Below, one piece after another: positions 22,813 to 34,080 of a stretch of 64,000 bases of DNA. The DNA is from Nepenthes gracilis. Taxonomy: Eukaryota; Streptophyta; Magnoliopsida; Caryophyllales; Nepenthaceae. The notes under the pieces were generated by a model, which ran no database searches, had not been told where the DNA came from, and saw only the letters and a list, made by a program, of their open reading frames with translations. Location: positions 13,926,037-13,990,036 of the forward strand of contig BSYO01000004.1 in NCBI GenBank assembly GCA_033239525.1. The letters are read 5' to 3'. The number at the start of each line of letters is the position of its first letter. Within the stretch, counting starts at the first letter, position 1. The position numbers and the translations under genes were made by a program.

Positions 22813-23022
22813 TGCAATATCCCGAATATTTTTATTCTATTTGATTTGTGTTTATTTATTTTTTGGTAATTTAGGTGTGATACAAAATTAATTAAATATT
22901 ATGAAAATCTTGGAGAAATATTTAGAATTGTTGGGTTGGCACCAAAAGTGCGTCCATTCGATCGCCCAAGTATTGATTTGAATTTCGGGATTTAAAAAAC
23001 ATAATATATATATGTATATATT

Positions 23023-23083
<61 letters not shown>

Positions 23084-25220
23084 TGATGAAACATAAGAAA
23101 CAGAGGGGAAGATTGGGAGAGTAGGGAAATCGAGCGAGGGTTTTGGCGAGGAGAGAAAGAGAGAGAGAGGAGGAGAACAGCGTTGGCGGAGGTGGTGCAC
23201 GGGTTAGTGGTGGCCGGCAATGGCCGTGCATGGTAGTGGCCAGCTGGGTGACGCGGTGGAGCAGCGATAGTAGCTGCGAGAGCCCAGCGTGAGAAGAAAC
23301 CGCCTGAAGGACAAGAGCAAAAATGGAGGTCTTTGGGTCTGATTTCGACTTTGAGCTAGTTGGAGAAAACGTAGAGAACATCGAGGCAAGTGTTCTCATG
23401 CTCACTATTACTCTCTTTTGATTTTTATTCATTCTCCATCGAGTATTACCATTCCGATACCCACCCAAATCATGAATAACATGTAACCTATGATTATTAT
23501 TCAAAGTATTTATGGTTTATTGTTCGTTTTTTCCCTCCGTTTGACTTGGTTTGGCTTCTCCAAACCCTAACCTGTAACTGCACAGGATACCTCCTTTTTT
23601 CCTTCGAATATTTGTTAAATTGACCCCAAAATATGAATTATCATATCCTAAATATGTATATATCTCAGCCGGGTGTCCAAATTCACAAGTATCAACCCGT
23701 TCGCAATGTTCAGACGCTCTAAAACGGCCTAGACATTGTTCACCCGAGAATAAATAAAATCTTTGCATGCTTCCATCATAATAAATTGTTATGTAAGCTA
23801 TGACTAATTGTTTACATTTAATTGTAAGCCCTGAAAATATATATTTATACTCCATTTGTAAAGAAAAGTGTTCCAGAGGACCCCAATGTGATATTGGCTC
23901 ATCGGTGGTAAGGAATTCCAAACTCTCTCATGAATTTTGATAATCATGCACATAAATTGAATCGTTAAAAAGCTTAAGTCCCAAAGAAAGATAATAATCG
24001 AGTAAGCAAACGGAGGAAAATTTACAATGTGTGTATGATTGAATTGATCTCCCGGTTAGAGATAATGTGAATCAAATGAAATATGGTGGATCCTCCCTTA
24101 AGGAAAAGTAATCTTGAAACTAGGACCATGAACTTATATTCATTAGGTAGCATTCTCTGCCTAGCCATTAACATCACGGTAGAAACCGAATGGTTACTTT
24201 GGCTGCATATCCCGACCGCTTATGTGAGCGGGTGACGTTCATATCATACCTTAGAATACTACTGTGGAAGGACGAGGATTGCCTCTGGACCACGGGAGGT
24301 TAGAGTAGTAGGTGATTGGCACGCCGCTATGCCACGTGGTGTTTGGCCTATTATAGGCGGTTTGTTTAGACTTCGAGTACGTTGTTTCGCCCTTAGATTA
24401 TGTGGGATATCATAATTTTTCCTTATCTTCCCGTACATTTTACTAGTAAGATCTACTGGCCCTAGTCCGTAAAGACTAAAATAAATAATAAATGTGATAA
24501 AACCTGATCCATGGCATTATGCATTCCTAATTGTTCTTTCCACCCATATTCCGTTGTTATTACGAGTACATGTTGCCCCCTTTCCATTATCATTTTCGTT
24601 ATTCTTTATTGTTTGATAGTGATGTATGATTTCACTTGCTAAACCTGTATGCTCACCTTACTGTTTCTCCTTCCAGATGAGAGCATTGAGCCGATGCCTG
24701 ATTAGTTAGAGCAATGAGAGGGATTTGCTTGAGGAGATTAGCCGGATGGCGAAGGCTTAAAGATTTGGACATGTCTAATGTAATATAATGTAAATAATCG
24801 AGTTAGATTAATGTGGTGTGTTATATTGTGGCTTGTTATTATTTTATGGTTATTGTTATGCTTCTATAGGTTTCTGAATCTAGTTTTACTTCCGCATTAA
24901 TATTGGATATTTTAGATTTTATTTAGACCTAGATGGCATCTCTCTTAAATCCAACATGGTAGCTGAAGTATGCTGTGTTAGAGCTATAGATGTTATGGCA
25001 TTATAGATCCTATGTTGTGAATATATTGTGGAGTAATTGAGAAACTTGGATATTTATTTGTTTGTGCAGGAAATTTTGACAAGTTGTATTTTTGGCCTTC
25101 ATCCAATTGCAGAGGGAACTCTGCTAAAATTTCTACAGAAATTTATAATATTAATTATGGGCTTTATTTATATGTTTATTGACAGAGGTTATTTAAGAAA
25201 AAATAACCCGGTCCGTCACA
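22813..25220 (+). mobile_element. Second solo LTR, TSD ATCAG/TTCAG
   Basis: It begins TGCAATATCCCGAATATTT at 22813 and ends CGGTCCGTCACA at 25220 (2408 bp). Flanking 5-mers ATCAG (22808-22812) and TTCAG (25221-25225) differ at one base. The 5' part matches the LTR at 38297 (shared TATTATGAAAATCTTGG-like, TTGTTGGG, GTTGGAGAAAA and CGAGGCAA blocks). It holds an AAT microsatellite (23028-23080), CTTCCAGATGAGAGC (24674) and the AACTCTGCTAAAATTTCTACAG landmark (25118). It splits the copia linker from reverse transcriptase. Confidence 0.88.
23028..23080. repeat. (AAT)n microsatellite, about 17 units
   Basis: A pure run of AAT/ATA. It creates spurious minus-strand ORFs with poly-Tyr, poly-Leu and poly-Ile. 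A shorter run sits at the same place in the related LTR at 38518-38550, so it is an LTR feature. Confidence 0.9.
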
Positions 25221-25225
25221 TTCAG

Positions 25226-26297
25226 GTTGAGAACTTGATGTCGCAATCTCATACCCTCATTTAGATCACCAAGAATAAAATCTATTGGATAATTTAGTTT
25301 GACTTTGGCTGAAGGTTCTTTACTAGGAATGGCAACTTGGGTATCATTTGAAATATCAACAGAGGCTAAATCAAATGAGGGCTCAGATTGATCACCTTCT
25401 TCATTAAGGTAATTGCTTGCGTCGGGAAGCTCATTAGGAATATCATTGACAACAACATTGATGGACTCCATAACTGTCTATGTACGAAAATTGTATACAT
25501 GATACGTTATACTATTAAGAGAATATCCTAAGAACATTCCTTTATCGCTTCTAGAATCAAACTTATCTAGATTTTCTCTATCATGTAGGATGAAGCATTT
25601 GCTTCCAAAAATGTGAAAATATTTCAGGTTTGGTTTTTTCCCTTTCTAGAGTTTGTAGGATGTCTTATCCATTTCGAGTCTCAGGTATACCTGATTGATT
25701 ATGTAATAGGCCGACCTCACGGCTTCCCCCCAAAAATGAACAGCAACATTTTTTGCTTTCCATCATGGTTCTCGCCATTTCTTGAATGACACGATTTTTA
25801 CGTTTTATAATCTCATTTTGTTGTGGTGTGATAGGAGCAGAGAACTCATGTTGAATTCCTTCCTCACCACAAAAATTGTCAAAGTTAGTATTTTCAAATT
25901 CCTTTCCGTGATCACTACATATTCTCTCAATAGATGATCCTTTTTCATTTTGGAGTTTCTTGCATAGAATCTTCACGTGATCAAAGGTGTCAGATTTTTT
26001 CATGAATGAGGTTGATCCATGAGTATCTAGAAAAATCATCTACAATCACAAGAATATATTTTTTCCCCCTAGGCTCTCGATTCTAAATGGTCCCATAAGA
26101 TCCATATGGAACAGCTAAAGGGGACGAGAGGTCAGAATGTCGCCAAAAGAAAGATGGTTATTTCTAGTTTGTTTACGAAGTTGACAAGGGCCGCACATGT
26201 GGTGTTTGACATTAGATAATTTTGGAAGGCCCTCAACACTATTTTTCTTAGATATTTTGGCCAAATCTTTAAAGTTCAAATGGCCAAGCCGTTGATG
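25226..26297 (-). pseudogene. SIRE-type copia integrase core and linker
   Basis: Inserts the element cDNA into the genome. Minus-strand pieces: integrase core at about 26039-25665, with FLDTHGSTSFMKKSD, SIERICSDHGKEFEN (catalytic Asp) and ITPQQNEIIKRKNR. In SIRE relatives the last motif reads PQQNGVVERKNR and its Glu is catalytic; here the position reads Lys. At 25471-25226 the linker to reverse transcriptase reads LNYPIDFILGDLNEGMRLRHQV, close to the usual HP..II G D...G...R form. Frameshifts separate the pieces near 25660 and 26050. Confidence 0.82.
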
Positions 26298-26651
26298 CTA
26301 CAATTCAACAAGAGTCGACTTTAGCGGGTGACATTCTAAGACAGGACTAGGCTCTATCCCGTAGAGATTATCGGGGGTTCTCCTGCCTTCCAACACGATA
26401 GAACCCTTAGTATGATAAATACAACATTTTTCTTTAAAGAATATTACTTCAAAGTTCTCATCACACAGTTGGCTAATACTCAAGAGGCTCGATTTAAAAC
26501 TAGAGACATACAGGACATCACATGGTTTCAAGAGTCCAAAAATATTAATCAACCCTTTTCCAAGGATAGGAGCTTTCACTCCATCATCAAATAAGACTGT
26601 CCTATTGGGATGGTCAACCAGAGAAGAAAACATGGCTTTATTTTCACACAT
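26298..26651 (-). pseudogene. SIRE-type copia protease end and GAG-pre-integrase region
   Basis: The open piece (117 codons) reads TVLFDDGVKAPILGKGLI, then LYVSSFKSSLLSISQLCDE, then CCIYHTKGSIVLEGRRTPDNLYG. This is the end of the aspartic protease region and the GAG-pre-integrase domain of plant copia elements. The protease active site upstream (about 26660-26760) is not legible because of stops. Confidence 0.8.
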
Positions 26652-27330
26652 ATGTCTGGAATATCCGCTTTCTAGATACCATAGTGAATAATTTTGAGCT
26701 TTTAGGGCAATATGTGCAACTTTACAGCGACAAATTTTCAGGATTTGTTTTAGATCGTTCTTCTTTATCCATATTTTTCTTTCCGAATTAACCTTTTGAT
26801 CTAATATTTTGACTTAGTTATCTAACTGTTGAATATGATTAACCAAATTTTTCATTTTTGTCTATTATCTTTGATTATATAGTAGATTTATGGTGTTACA
26901 ATGGGGACGAATGTGCCCAGTTTGTCCACACGCATGACATGTAGACATAAACTTAAGGATGGTATTTGATTTTCTGTATTCTTGTTGAAAATAAGTACAA
27001 TATCCAAGTGTTTGTAAGAATCTTGTGGGTTGATTCACAAACGTTTTATTCTTGGGTTTGGGCATGGACTTAGACCCTATTCAATTCTTAGCACTTTTAG
27101 GCATAGTTTTTGAAAATTTTGGGGTACTCATATTTTTGTGGGGAGGTTTTGTAGTCGGAACAAAGATAGGTTTCGAATGTTCACCAACTTTACATGCATT
27201 CTCAATATAGCTCAAGCCCTTTTTATTTCCCACAAGCTTTCCCAATCCCAACATGTGACCTTACTTTTGAGTTTTGCTTGAGAATTTCGTAATATCATTT
27301 TTAGTATTTTTAAGTTCTAATTCCAAGGAT
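26652..27330 (-). pseudogene. SIRE-type copia gag C-terminal part with a CCHC zinc knuckle
   Basis: At 27065-26865 the minus strand encodes a basic stretch (MPKPKNKTFVNQPTRF) and a complete knuckle CHACGQTGHIRPHC (Cx2Cx4Hx4C) at about 26895-26945. The remaining bases show only a broken protease lead. This knuckle is distinct from those in the triplicated block upstream. Confidence 0.7.
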
Positions 27331-27356
27331 TTTATCTTAGTAGTAAAGACTCATTC

Positions 27357-27790
27357 GCCATTTCCAGTTTGCGATATTTAACAGTGAACCATTCCAATTT
27401 TGTTGTAAGTTCTGCTTTATCCTTTTCTGTCTCGGTTAATTTTCCATTTAGGGATTTATTGAGCTTCTTGACTTTTAAGCACTCCTGAAACAATTTGTCA
27501 TAGGCCTCTTTCGGGCCATCAAATTCACCATCTGATTTCTCATGGGAAGAATCTGATTGCTCTAAGTTTACACTAGTAGCTTCATTGCCATTTATAATGG
27601 AAGTCATGAAGGCCATATAATTTATTTTGTCATCTTCTGAGGATTTTTCATTGTGATATTCATGATCTTCATCGTTCATCAGAGACACATTTAAAGCTTT
27701 TCCTTTCTGACGCTTAAAATTAGGACACTCGGTCCGGATATGACCAAAACCGTGGCATTCATGGCATTGGATTCCTTGTGGTTTCTTGCT
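27357..27790 (-). pseudogene. Copia gag repeat unit 1: knuckle plus acidic/coiled segment
   Basis: Minus strand: IQCHECHGFGHIRTECPNF at about 27705-27775 is an intact CCHC knuckle. The frame continues through KRQKGKALNVSLMNDEDHE to KLEWFTVKYRKLEMANESLL (27688-27332). It carries the only unit 3' end that still joins to unique gag sequence (MANESLLL...), so unit 1 marks the original downstream junction. Confidence 0.8.
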
Positions 27791-28115
27791 TTTGAAGTTT
27801 TTGGTTTCCTTTTACTCTTTCTTAGTCAAGTTATGAGTCAGGTCATTACTTTTGGAGATTCATTTGTTATTCTTATTTTTGAAGAATTTTTAAAATTTTG
27901 ACAAACATAACAAAGTCCTCATCACTACATGACTCTTCATTCGAGTGATGATCTCTTTCTTCCTTTACAGTTTTTAGAGCAATTGATTTGTTTCTTTTTG
28001 ATTAAGGAAGAGTGTCCTCATATATTTGAAGGGACCCAATAAGTTCTTCAATTTTTACTTTATCAAGGTCTTTACTCTCTTCAATAGTAGTGACCTTTGG
28101 TCTAAAACGTTCAGG

Positions 28116-28550
28116 TAATTTTTAGTTTGTGATATTCAACACTGCACCATTCCAGTTTTGTTGTAAGTTCTACTTTGTCCTTTTCTATCTCAGTTAATTT
28201 TCCATTTAGGGCTTTATTGAGCTTCTTGACCTTTAAGCACTCCCGAAACAATTTGTCATAGGCCTCTTCTGGGCCATCAAATTCACCATTTGATTTCGCA
28301 TAGGAAGAATCCAATTGTTCTAATTTTAAACTAGTAGCTGCATTGCCATTTATAATGGAAGTCACGAAGGCCATATAATTTATTTCGTCATCTTTTGAGG
28401 ATTTTTCATTGTGACTTTCATGATCTTCATCGTTTGTTAGAGACACATTTAAAGCTTTTTCTTTATGACGCTTAAAATTAGGTCAATTGGTTCAGATATG
28501 ACCAAAGCCGTAGCATTCATGGCACTGGATTCCTTGCGGTTTCTTACTTT
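28116..28550 (-). pseudogene. Copia gag repeat unit 2: knuckle destroyed
   Basis: The same order as unit 1, but the knuckle reads CHECYGFGHI*TN*PNF, with two stops in place of Arg and Cys (about 28480-28545). The acidic and coiled part stays open at 28446-28111. No selection for coding is evident. Confidence 0.8.
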
Positions 28551-28873
28551 TGAAGTTTTTGGTTTCCTTTTTCTCTTTCTTAGTCGAGTTATGAGTCGGT
28601 CATTACTTTTGGAGGTTCGTTTGTTATTCTTATTTTTGAAGAATTTTTTAAAATTTTTGACAAATATAATAAACTCCTCACACTAGATGACTCTTCATTC
28701 GAGTGATGATCTCTTTCTTCCTTTATAGTTTTTAGAGCAATTGATTTGTTTCTTTTTGATTGAGGAAGAGCGTCCTCATATATTTGAAGGGACCCAACAA
28801 GTTCTTCAATTTTTAATTTACAAAGGTTTTTAGTCTCTTCAATAGTAGTGACCTTTGGTCTAAAACGTTCAGG

Positions 28874-29310
28874 TAATTTTCAGTTTGCGATGTTCAACAG
28901 TGAACCATTCCAGTTTTGTTGTAAGTTCTACTTTGTCCTTTTCTGTCTCAGTTAATTTTCCATTTAGGAATTCATTGAGCTTCTTGACTTTTAAGCACTC
29001 TTGAAACAATTTGTCACAGGCCTCTTCCGGGCCATCAAATTCACTATCTGATTCCTCATGGGAAGAATCCGATTGTTCTAATTTTACACTAGTAGCTTCA
29101 TTGCCATTTATAATGGAAGTCATGAAGGCTATATAATTTATTTTATCATCTTCTGAGGATTTTTCATTATGATTTTCATGATCTTCATCATTCATTAGAG
29201 ACACATTTAAATCTTTTTCTTTCTGACACTTAAAATTAGGGCACTCGGTCCGGATATGACCAAAGCCGTGGCATTCGTGGCATTGGATTCCTTGCGGTTT
29301 CTTGCTTTTG
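28874..29310 (-). pseudogene. Copia gag repeat unit 3: intact knuckle
   Basis: The knuckle CHECHGFGHIRTEC lies at about 29235-29285 and the acidic and coiled part at 29204-28869. Unit 3 is the one next to the gag N-terminus. Confidence 0.8.
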
Positions 29311-29639
29311 AAGTTTTTGGTTTCCTTTTTCTCTTTTTTAGTCGAGTTATGAGTCAGGTCATTACTTTTGGAGGTTTGTTTGTTATTCTTATTTTTGAAG
29401 AATTTTTAAAAATTTTTGACAAATATAACAAAGTCCTCATTACTACATGACTCTTCATTCAAGTGATGATCTCTTTCTTCCTTTACAGTTTTTAGAGCAA
29501 TTGATTTGTTTCTTTTTGATTAAGGAAGAACGTCCTCATATATTTGAAGGGACCCAACAAGTTTTTCAATTTTTAATTTATCGAGGTATTTACTCTCTTA
29601 AATAGTAGTGACCTTTAGTCTAAAACGTTCAGGTAAATA

Positions 29640-30145
29640 TCGTAGGACTTTTCGGACAATTCTATTTTTAGGAGTCCATTCTCTTAAATTGAATGTAAAA
29701 TTAACAATGTCATTTAATTTTACATAAAATTAATCAAATATCTTATTATCGTTCATCTGAATTTCTTCAAACTTAGTTGTGAGCATCTATAATTTAGAGT
29801 TTTTAACAAGTTTAGTTCATTCGTGGGTAATTTCAAGAATGTCCCAAGCCTCTTTCGATGTCTCACACTTAGAAATACGTTTGAATTTTTTGGGAAAAAC
29901 GGCCATAAAGATAGCATGTAACTTCTTGCTATTCCAATTACATGCATCAAGTTTCTCTTTAGTCCACAAAGATAATACTTTTGGTTCGTCACCCGCGGTG
30001 CTGCTGGGAGGAGTCCACCCAATTTAGGTACTAGCCAGACTCGCTCATCTATTGATTTAAGAAATGCTCTCATACGTACTTTCAAGTATGCATAATTGCC
30101 CCCATTAAAATAGGAAGGAACGGACAACGATTGACTGGTACGCAT
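29640..30145 (-). pseudogene. SIRE-type copia gag N-terminal domain
   Basis: ATG at 30145, 30 bases after the primer binding site, gives MRTSQSLSVPSYFNGGNYAYLKVRMRAFL shortened here to its key parts: SYFNGGNYAY and KVRMRAFLKSIDERVW, the signature start of plant SIRE-type gag. A frameshift follows near KLGGLLPAA. The continuing capsid domain can be read to about 29640, where the triplicated block starts. Confidence 0.85.
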
Positions 30146-30174
30146 CTAGATCAGTGTCGCGGATTGGGGTGAAT

Positions 30175-30185
30175 CTCTGATACCA
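30175..30185 (-). other. Primer binding site of the copia element
   Basis: The minus strand reads TGGTATCAGAG, complementary to the 3' end of initiator tRNA-Met. It lies two bases inside an LTR end (TTTCTTTCA on the minus strand, ending at 30188). Confidence 0.8.
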
Positions 30186-30187
30186 AA

Positions 30188-30569
30188 TGAAAGAAACTAT
30201 TTGTCCCAAAATACACAAAAGTTTTGACCCCTTGAGATGTGCATAAAGTGCAGAGATATCATTTTAAACAAACTCGTGTGTAGCTTGTTGGCCTTTTCGG
30301 CACCAACTCCATTACTAAACATGAATGAACTTCCCTTCTTGCACACCTTAGGTGCCACTAATCATTTTATACACACGGACATTGATCATGTGCCTATCAA
30401 GCACCAATTCAACAATCTAATACCTAGAGCTTCTACCAAGCCTATACTTATCTTCCATAATTTGCTTAATTTAATATCATTTAAACATGAATTATCATAT
30501 TACTCCCGAATCTCGCATTTTTCTCTCCTTACAAAAATTATCTTTGAAATTTATGTAATTCAATGAAGA
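30188..30569 (-). mobile_element. Remnant of the copia 5' LTR
   Basis: Sequence upstream of the primer binding site on the minus strand, ending ...AGTTTCTTTCA at 30188. Only about 380 bp remain before gypsy2 sequence starts. The piece has no similarity by eye to 2698-3561, so the element edges no longer overlap. The break to gypsy2 is placed only approximately. Confidence 0.4.
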
Positions 30570-30890
30570 AATAAATGGGGAGACTTGTCTCAAATCTCAT
30601 CTTTATATTTCCAAGTGGCTCCTTATAAGAATGATTCATCTATAAAACTTTCGCTAAGAGAATAATTTTTGTGTGTAACACCTAATCTTGCCTCTTAAAA
30701 TTTGAACAGGCTCTTTAGGATATATCAAGTCCTTATTGATCCTCAAGGACACTTGCTTGAAGATGTGCAAAGGGTAAAAAGCAAACTTGTGGAGCATTGA
30801 CACATAAAAAGCATTATGAATGTCACGTTTCCAATTTTGAAGTCTAATTATATTAACTTCAAAATCCATAATTAGCTTAAATTTGATTAA
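30570..30890 (-). pseudogene. Old Ty3/gypsy element (gypsy2): C-terminal end of pol
   Basis: The minus strand encodes DIHNAFYVSMLHKF, then PKEPVQIL, aligning with DVFHVSMLRKY and VEEPMQILD of gypsy1 (30869-30654). The tail toward 30570 matches the WKNH..EEA end in broken frames. The element is far more decayed than gypsy1. Confidence 0.7.
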
Positions 30891-33400
30891 TGTCTGTAAT
30901 TATTTAGAATTTCATTATTTATCCCACCAACATAAAGCCCAAAATAATATCGAGATGTGAATTTAAAAAATCAAACACTGACAACAACCTAAAAAAATAG
31001 TGAACTATTCATAGAATTCAAAATGCTACACCAAAAAATGGCTTGAATACCAACAAATACGACATTAGTCATATGTAAGAAAAAGTATCCATATTAAATC
31101 AAAGTAATCAAAATCGTGACTCAATCGAACTACTAGACAAAACCAAAGTTAAACTTAATTGTTTACATTAAACATCACCATTATTTGAATATAATAGAAT
31201 CCAAATAAACTAAACACTAATAACACAGCTATTATTTTGATTAACACTTAACATAAAATGATTTTACAATTTTAAAACTAACTTAAACTACTTTCCTTCA
31301 ATCCAAACCACCAGCGAGTAACTATCGAGCCCTCTAATCTGAAAAACTAGTAAAAATAAAAATAAGAGTGAGTTAATTACTCAATAAGGTATATAATTTT
31401 TATAAGTAAATATATATACATCATAATATGTTAAAATATAATATGATCAAATCAACAAATAGTAATGACATTAATTTAAAAATTTATCATGTATAATCTA
31501 AACTGATGATCAATTTAATAAATTATATAATATTTGAAATATACTCAAATCATACCAAAAACTTAGAGGACTAAATATTTGTAATAACCTCACCAATACA
31601 TGATGAATAATCGATATTTAGTTATGATTATTTTTATAAAATTGAAAGACATATATTACTATTTAAGACCTATATGTAAGTCGTCTATATATAACCCTAT
31701 AGATGGAGTTGAACGTCATTTTTCTAACCCACGAATGATAAGTATAACCCATGATTTACTTATTAGAATATATTCAAATATATTCTATCAATTTTTAACA
31801 ATGATTTGTATATAATTGAATTGAAGACTCTACTCAAATACGAATATATTCATAAACTTTTTCAAATCGAAAAAAATACACATATCATCAAACTCATGTA
31901 GAATTTTTCTTTATTTTTTCTTTAAATTTATGTAATGTAGTAAAACATAATTCATACATGAACTTTAACTTTTAATTTAAAATATGCAGTAATTACTATT
32001 GCAGAAAATCAACATTATTAGTATAATTCATCAATTTCTTCAAATTATAAAGCATACAAGAATAGTTGTATGTTAGTTTAAAACATGTAAAAGTATACAA
32101 TTTAAAATTAAAGACATGCAAGAAAGCAAATAGAATTTAAGAGATTATAAGAACATTATTACAAAAAATCAAAATTTAAACATGATGTACAAATATTTAA
32201 AACATGTATTTCATAAAAAATAATATGAAATATGAATGAAAATACATGCATGTAAGGTATAAACACTTCATATACGAAAATAGAATATATTTATATTTGA
32301 AACAAGAAATATTCAAAAAGGTAAAAAAAGTAACAAAAATAAGATTTGAATACACTTTATACTTAAAATTAACAAAGATTCCTTAAGTTCCTCCAAATTT
32401 TCTCTTTCTACAGTCTTCTCTCTCACTTTCTCTCTCTTCCTCTCCCTTCTTTCTAAAATCAAGTAAAAATGACTGAAAATTGGTCAAATGAGCCTTCTAT
32501 AAAAAATTGGTATATATGCACTATCTTGTGCACATCATGCGCCAAGGCATAAACCGCACGGTGCACAAGTATCACTCAAGCATGCATTAGGCATCCACAT
32601 TTTGCCTCAAATACGCACATGTGTCCATTTGATATAAATCGAATACGACTAATTTGCAAAAAATATGTATGAGTACACCAGGGATGTTTTTTAGCATGAC
32701 GTTACTATCTAAAATATGTATATGTATGGGTTAGGTACTAGCCAAGTGTCACTCGGTCTAACTTATTTCAATTAGAAAATTAATTTTAACCCATATTCTT
32801 ATTTGATATCGATATTTTCATTAGCTTAATTTAATTAATCATTATTAAAAATATAGTTTGGGATCCATATCTTATAAAAAGTTTGCCAAACTAGAAGATA
32901 AGGCAAATTTGTAAGTCACTTTTTTAATTATTTTCAAAATCTAAAATGACCTAATGAATCTTAGTTTTAACTTTTCTTTTACTCTGAATCTCACTGAATG
33001 AGAAGATGAATTGACTGATGAAAGAGATGCTTACACACTATAGTGGAACATAGAAAGGGATTTTGCCTATCTTATTAATAAGAGAAAGGGGCTGCTAGTT
33101 GCAGTGTGCTAATGTCCCTGTAGAGTAAGGCACTTTTTCAGCGACACTCCATCAAAATCCACCACTCATTAATTGGTGTTCAATTCTTTTTATTAAGAGA
33201 CTATACTTTCAATTCTATTATTTGTCTCTCTAGCTGTAGTATTCTTGCTCTATCTAACATTTGATAATCCCATGCCAGGGTGATAGGTGCACCTTGGTCA
33301 CGCATTCAAGCAAGAGCCTTTACCTTTCAGACTCTCTTAGATAGAGATATTTTCAAAAATAAATAATCTCTAACTTCAACTCAACTCGAATCTCCTATGG
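30891..33400 (-). mobile_element. A/T-rich insertion in gypsy2, probable solo LTR with unresolved ends
   Basis: No coding sequence. It interrupts gypsy2 between the pol C-terminus and the integrase. A possible left end is TGTCTGTAATT at 30892. About 450 bp further in, AAGAGTGAGTTAATTACTCAATAAGGTA (31358-31385) resembles the R-region landmark of the gypsy1 LTR (15745-15775) at the same distance from the LTR end. A pyrimidine-rich block (32398-32455) before CTATAAAAAATT (32497) resembles the promoter region of the same LTR. The right end and the target duplication were not found. Bases 33000-33400 may be further unrelated sequence. Confidence 0.4.
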
Positions 33401-34080
33401 TTTGTATAATTCTTTTGTTAGCTTTGGGCAATTTGAAGCCGATCCAGGATTAAATGAATCTTCTCCATCATCTCTGGCCTCATGAATCTTTGATCTCTGA
33501 TTTATTCCTAATTAATTGGAGAATTATATTTTCATCCATAAAATACTTCAAAGATGTCATACCAATAATTGCCTAACAACTATTGTTATAGGCAAACTCA
33601 GCTGGTGACAAATGATTTTGATACATCTTTTTATGTTTGGCTTTTACTTATTTATAAATTATGTATCTTTTTACAAAAGACATAATTCTTATTTTATATT
33701 CCTCCATCAAAATATTTTCATATTTTGATACATCTTTTTTTTTCCTTAGATGGATTGTATATTTTGATTAATAAGCTTCATTAGAATTTTTTTGTTTCAT
33801 TTCGTCCATATTGGGTATGCAAATGCGATTCCAAAACCTCAAAACTTTGTCAACTGAATATTAAACTCAGCCATTAATCTCTATTTAAATCTCCAAATAC
33901 ATCCACCAAAAATAAATTGTTTATTTGTGCTCTCTTAATTCTTTGAAAAATCTTTATCTGTATCCGAAAATATAATAAGATCATGCTCATACATCGTGAG
34001 TGAAATCGAATATTACACCACAATCCATCTAACATTGCCATCTCCTTAATCATAAAATGGACCATCAAGACTGCTGATTA
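33401..34080 (-). pseudogene. gypsy2 integrase remnants
   Basis: The plus-strand block at 33535-33615 (AATACTTCAAAGATGTCATACC, then CAACTATTGTTATAGGCAAACTC) aligns with the part of gypsy1 that encodes NNSYQANIGMTLFEALYG. Then 34068-33874 encodes RAQINNLFLVDVFGDLNRD, matching GQVNDLFLMNIMSDLNRD of gypsy1. Most of the integrase core between them is deleted or unreadable. Confidence 0.68.

Larger units (their letters stand above)
27357..29634 (-). repeat. Tandem triplication inside the copia gag, units of about 757 bp
   Basis: Three consecutive, closely similar units: about 27357-28115, 28116-28873 and 28874-29634. Each runs on the plus strand from CAGTTTGCGAT (or a one- or two-base variant) to TCTAAAACGTTCAGGTAA. 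On the minus strand each unit encodes a zinc knuckle preceded by a basic stretch and followed by an acidic and coiled segment (DEDHE...HNEKSS, then KVKKLN...NGKLTE.EKDK). The copies differ by scattered substitutions and small indels. Normal SIRE gag has one such segment, so this is a secondary expansion. Confidence 0.88.

Noticed and set aside
22888..23504. Minus-strand ORFs with poly-Tyr, poly-Leu and poly-Ile runs
   Set aside because: Produced by the AAT microsatellite in a solo LTR; no domain around it.
27357..29634. CRISPR-like or satellite array
   Set aside because: Units of 757 bp without spacers, coding for copia gag, in a plant genome.
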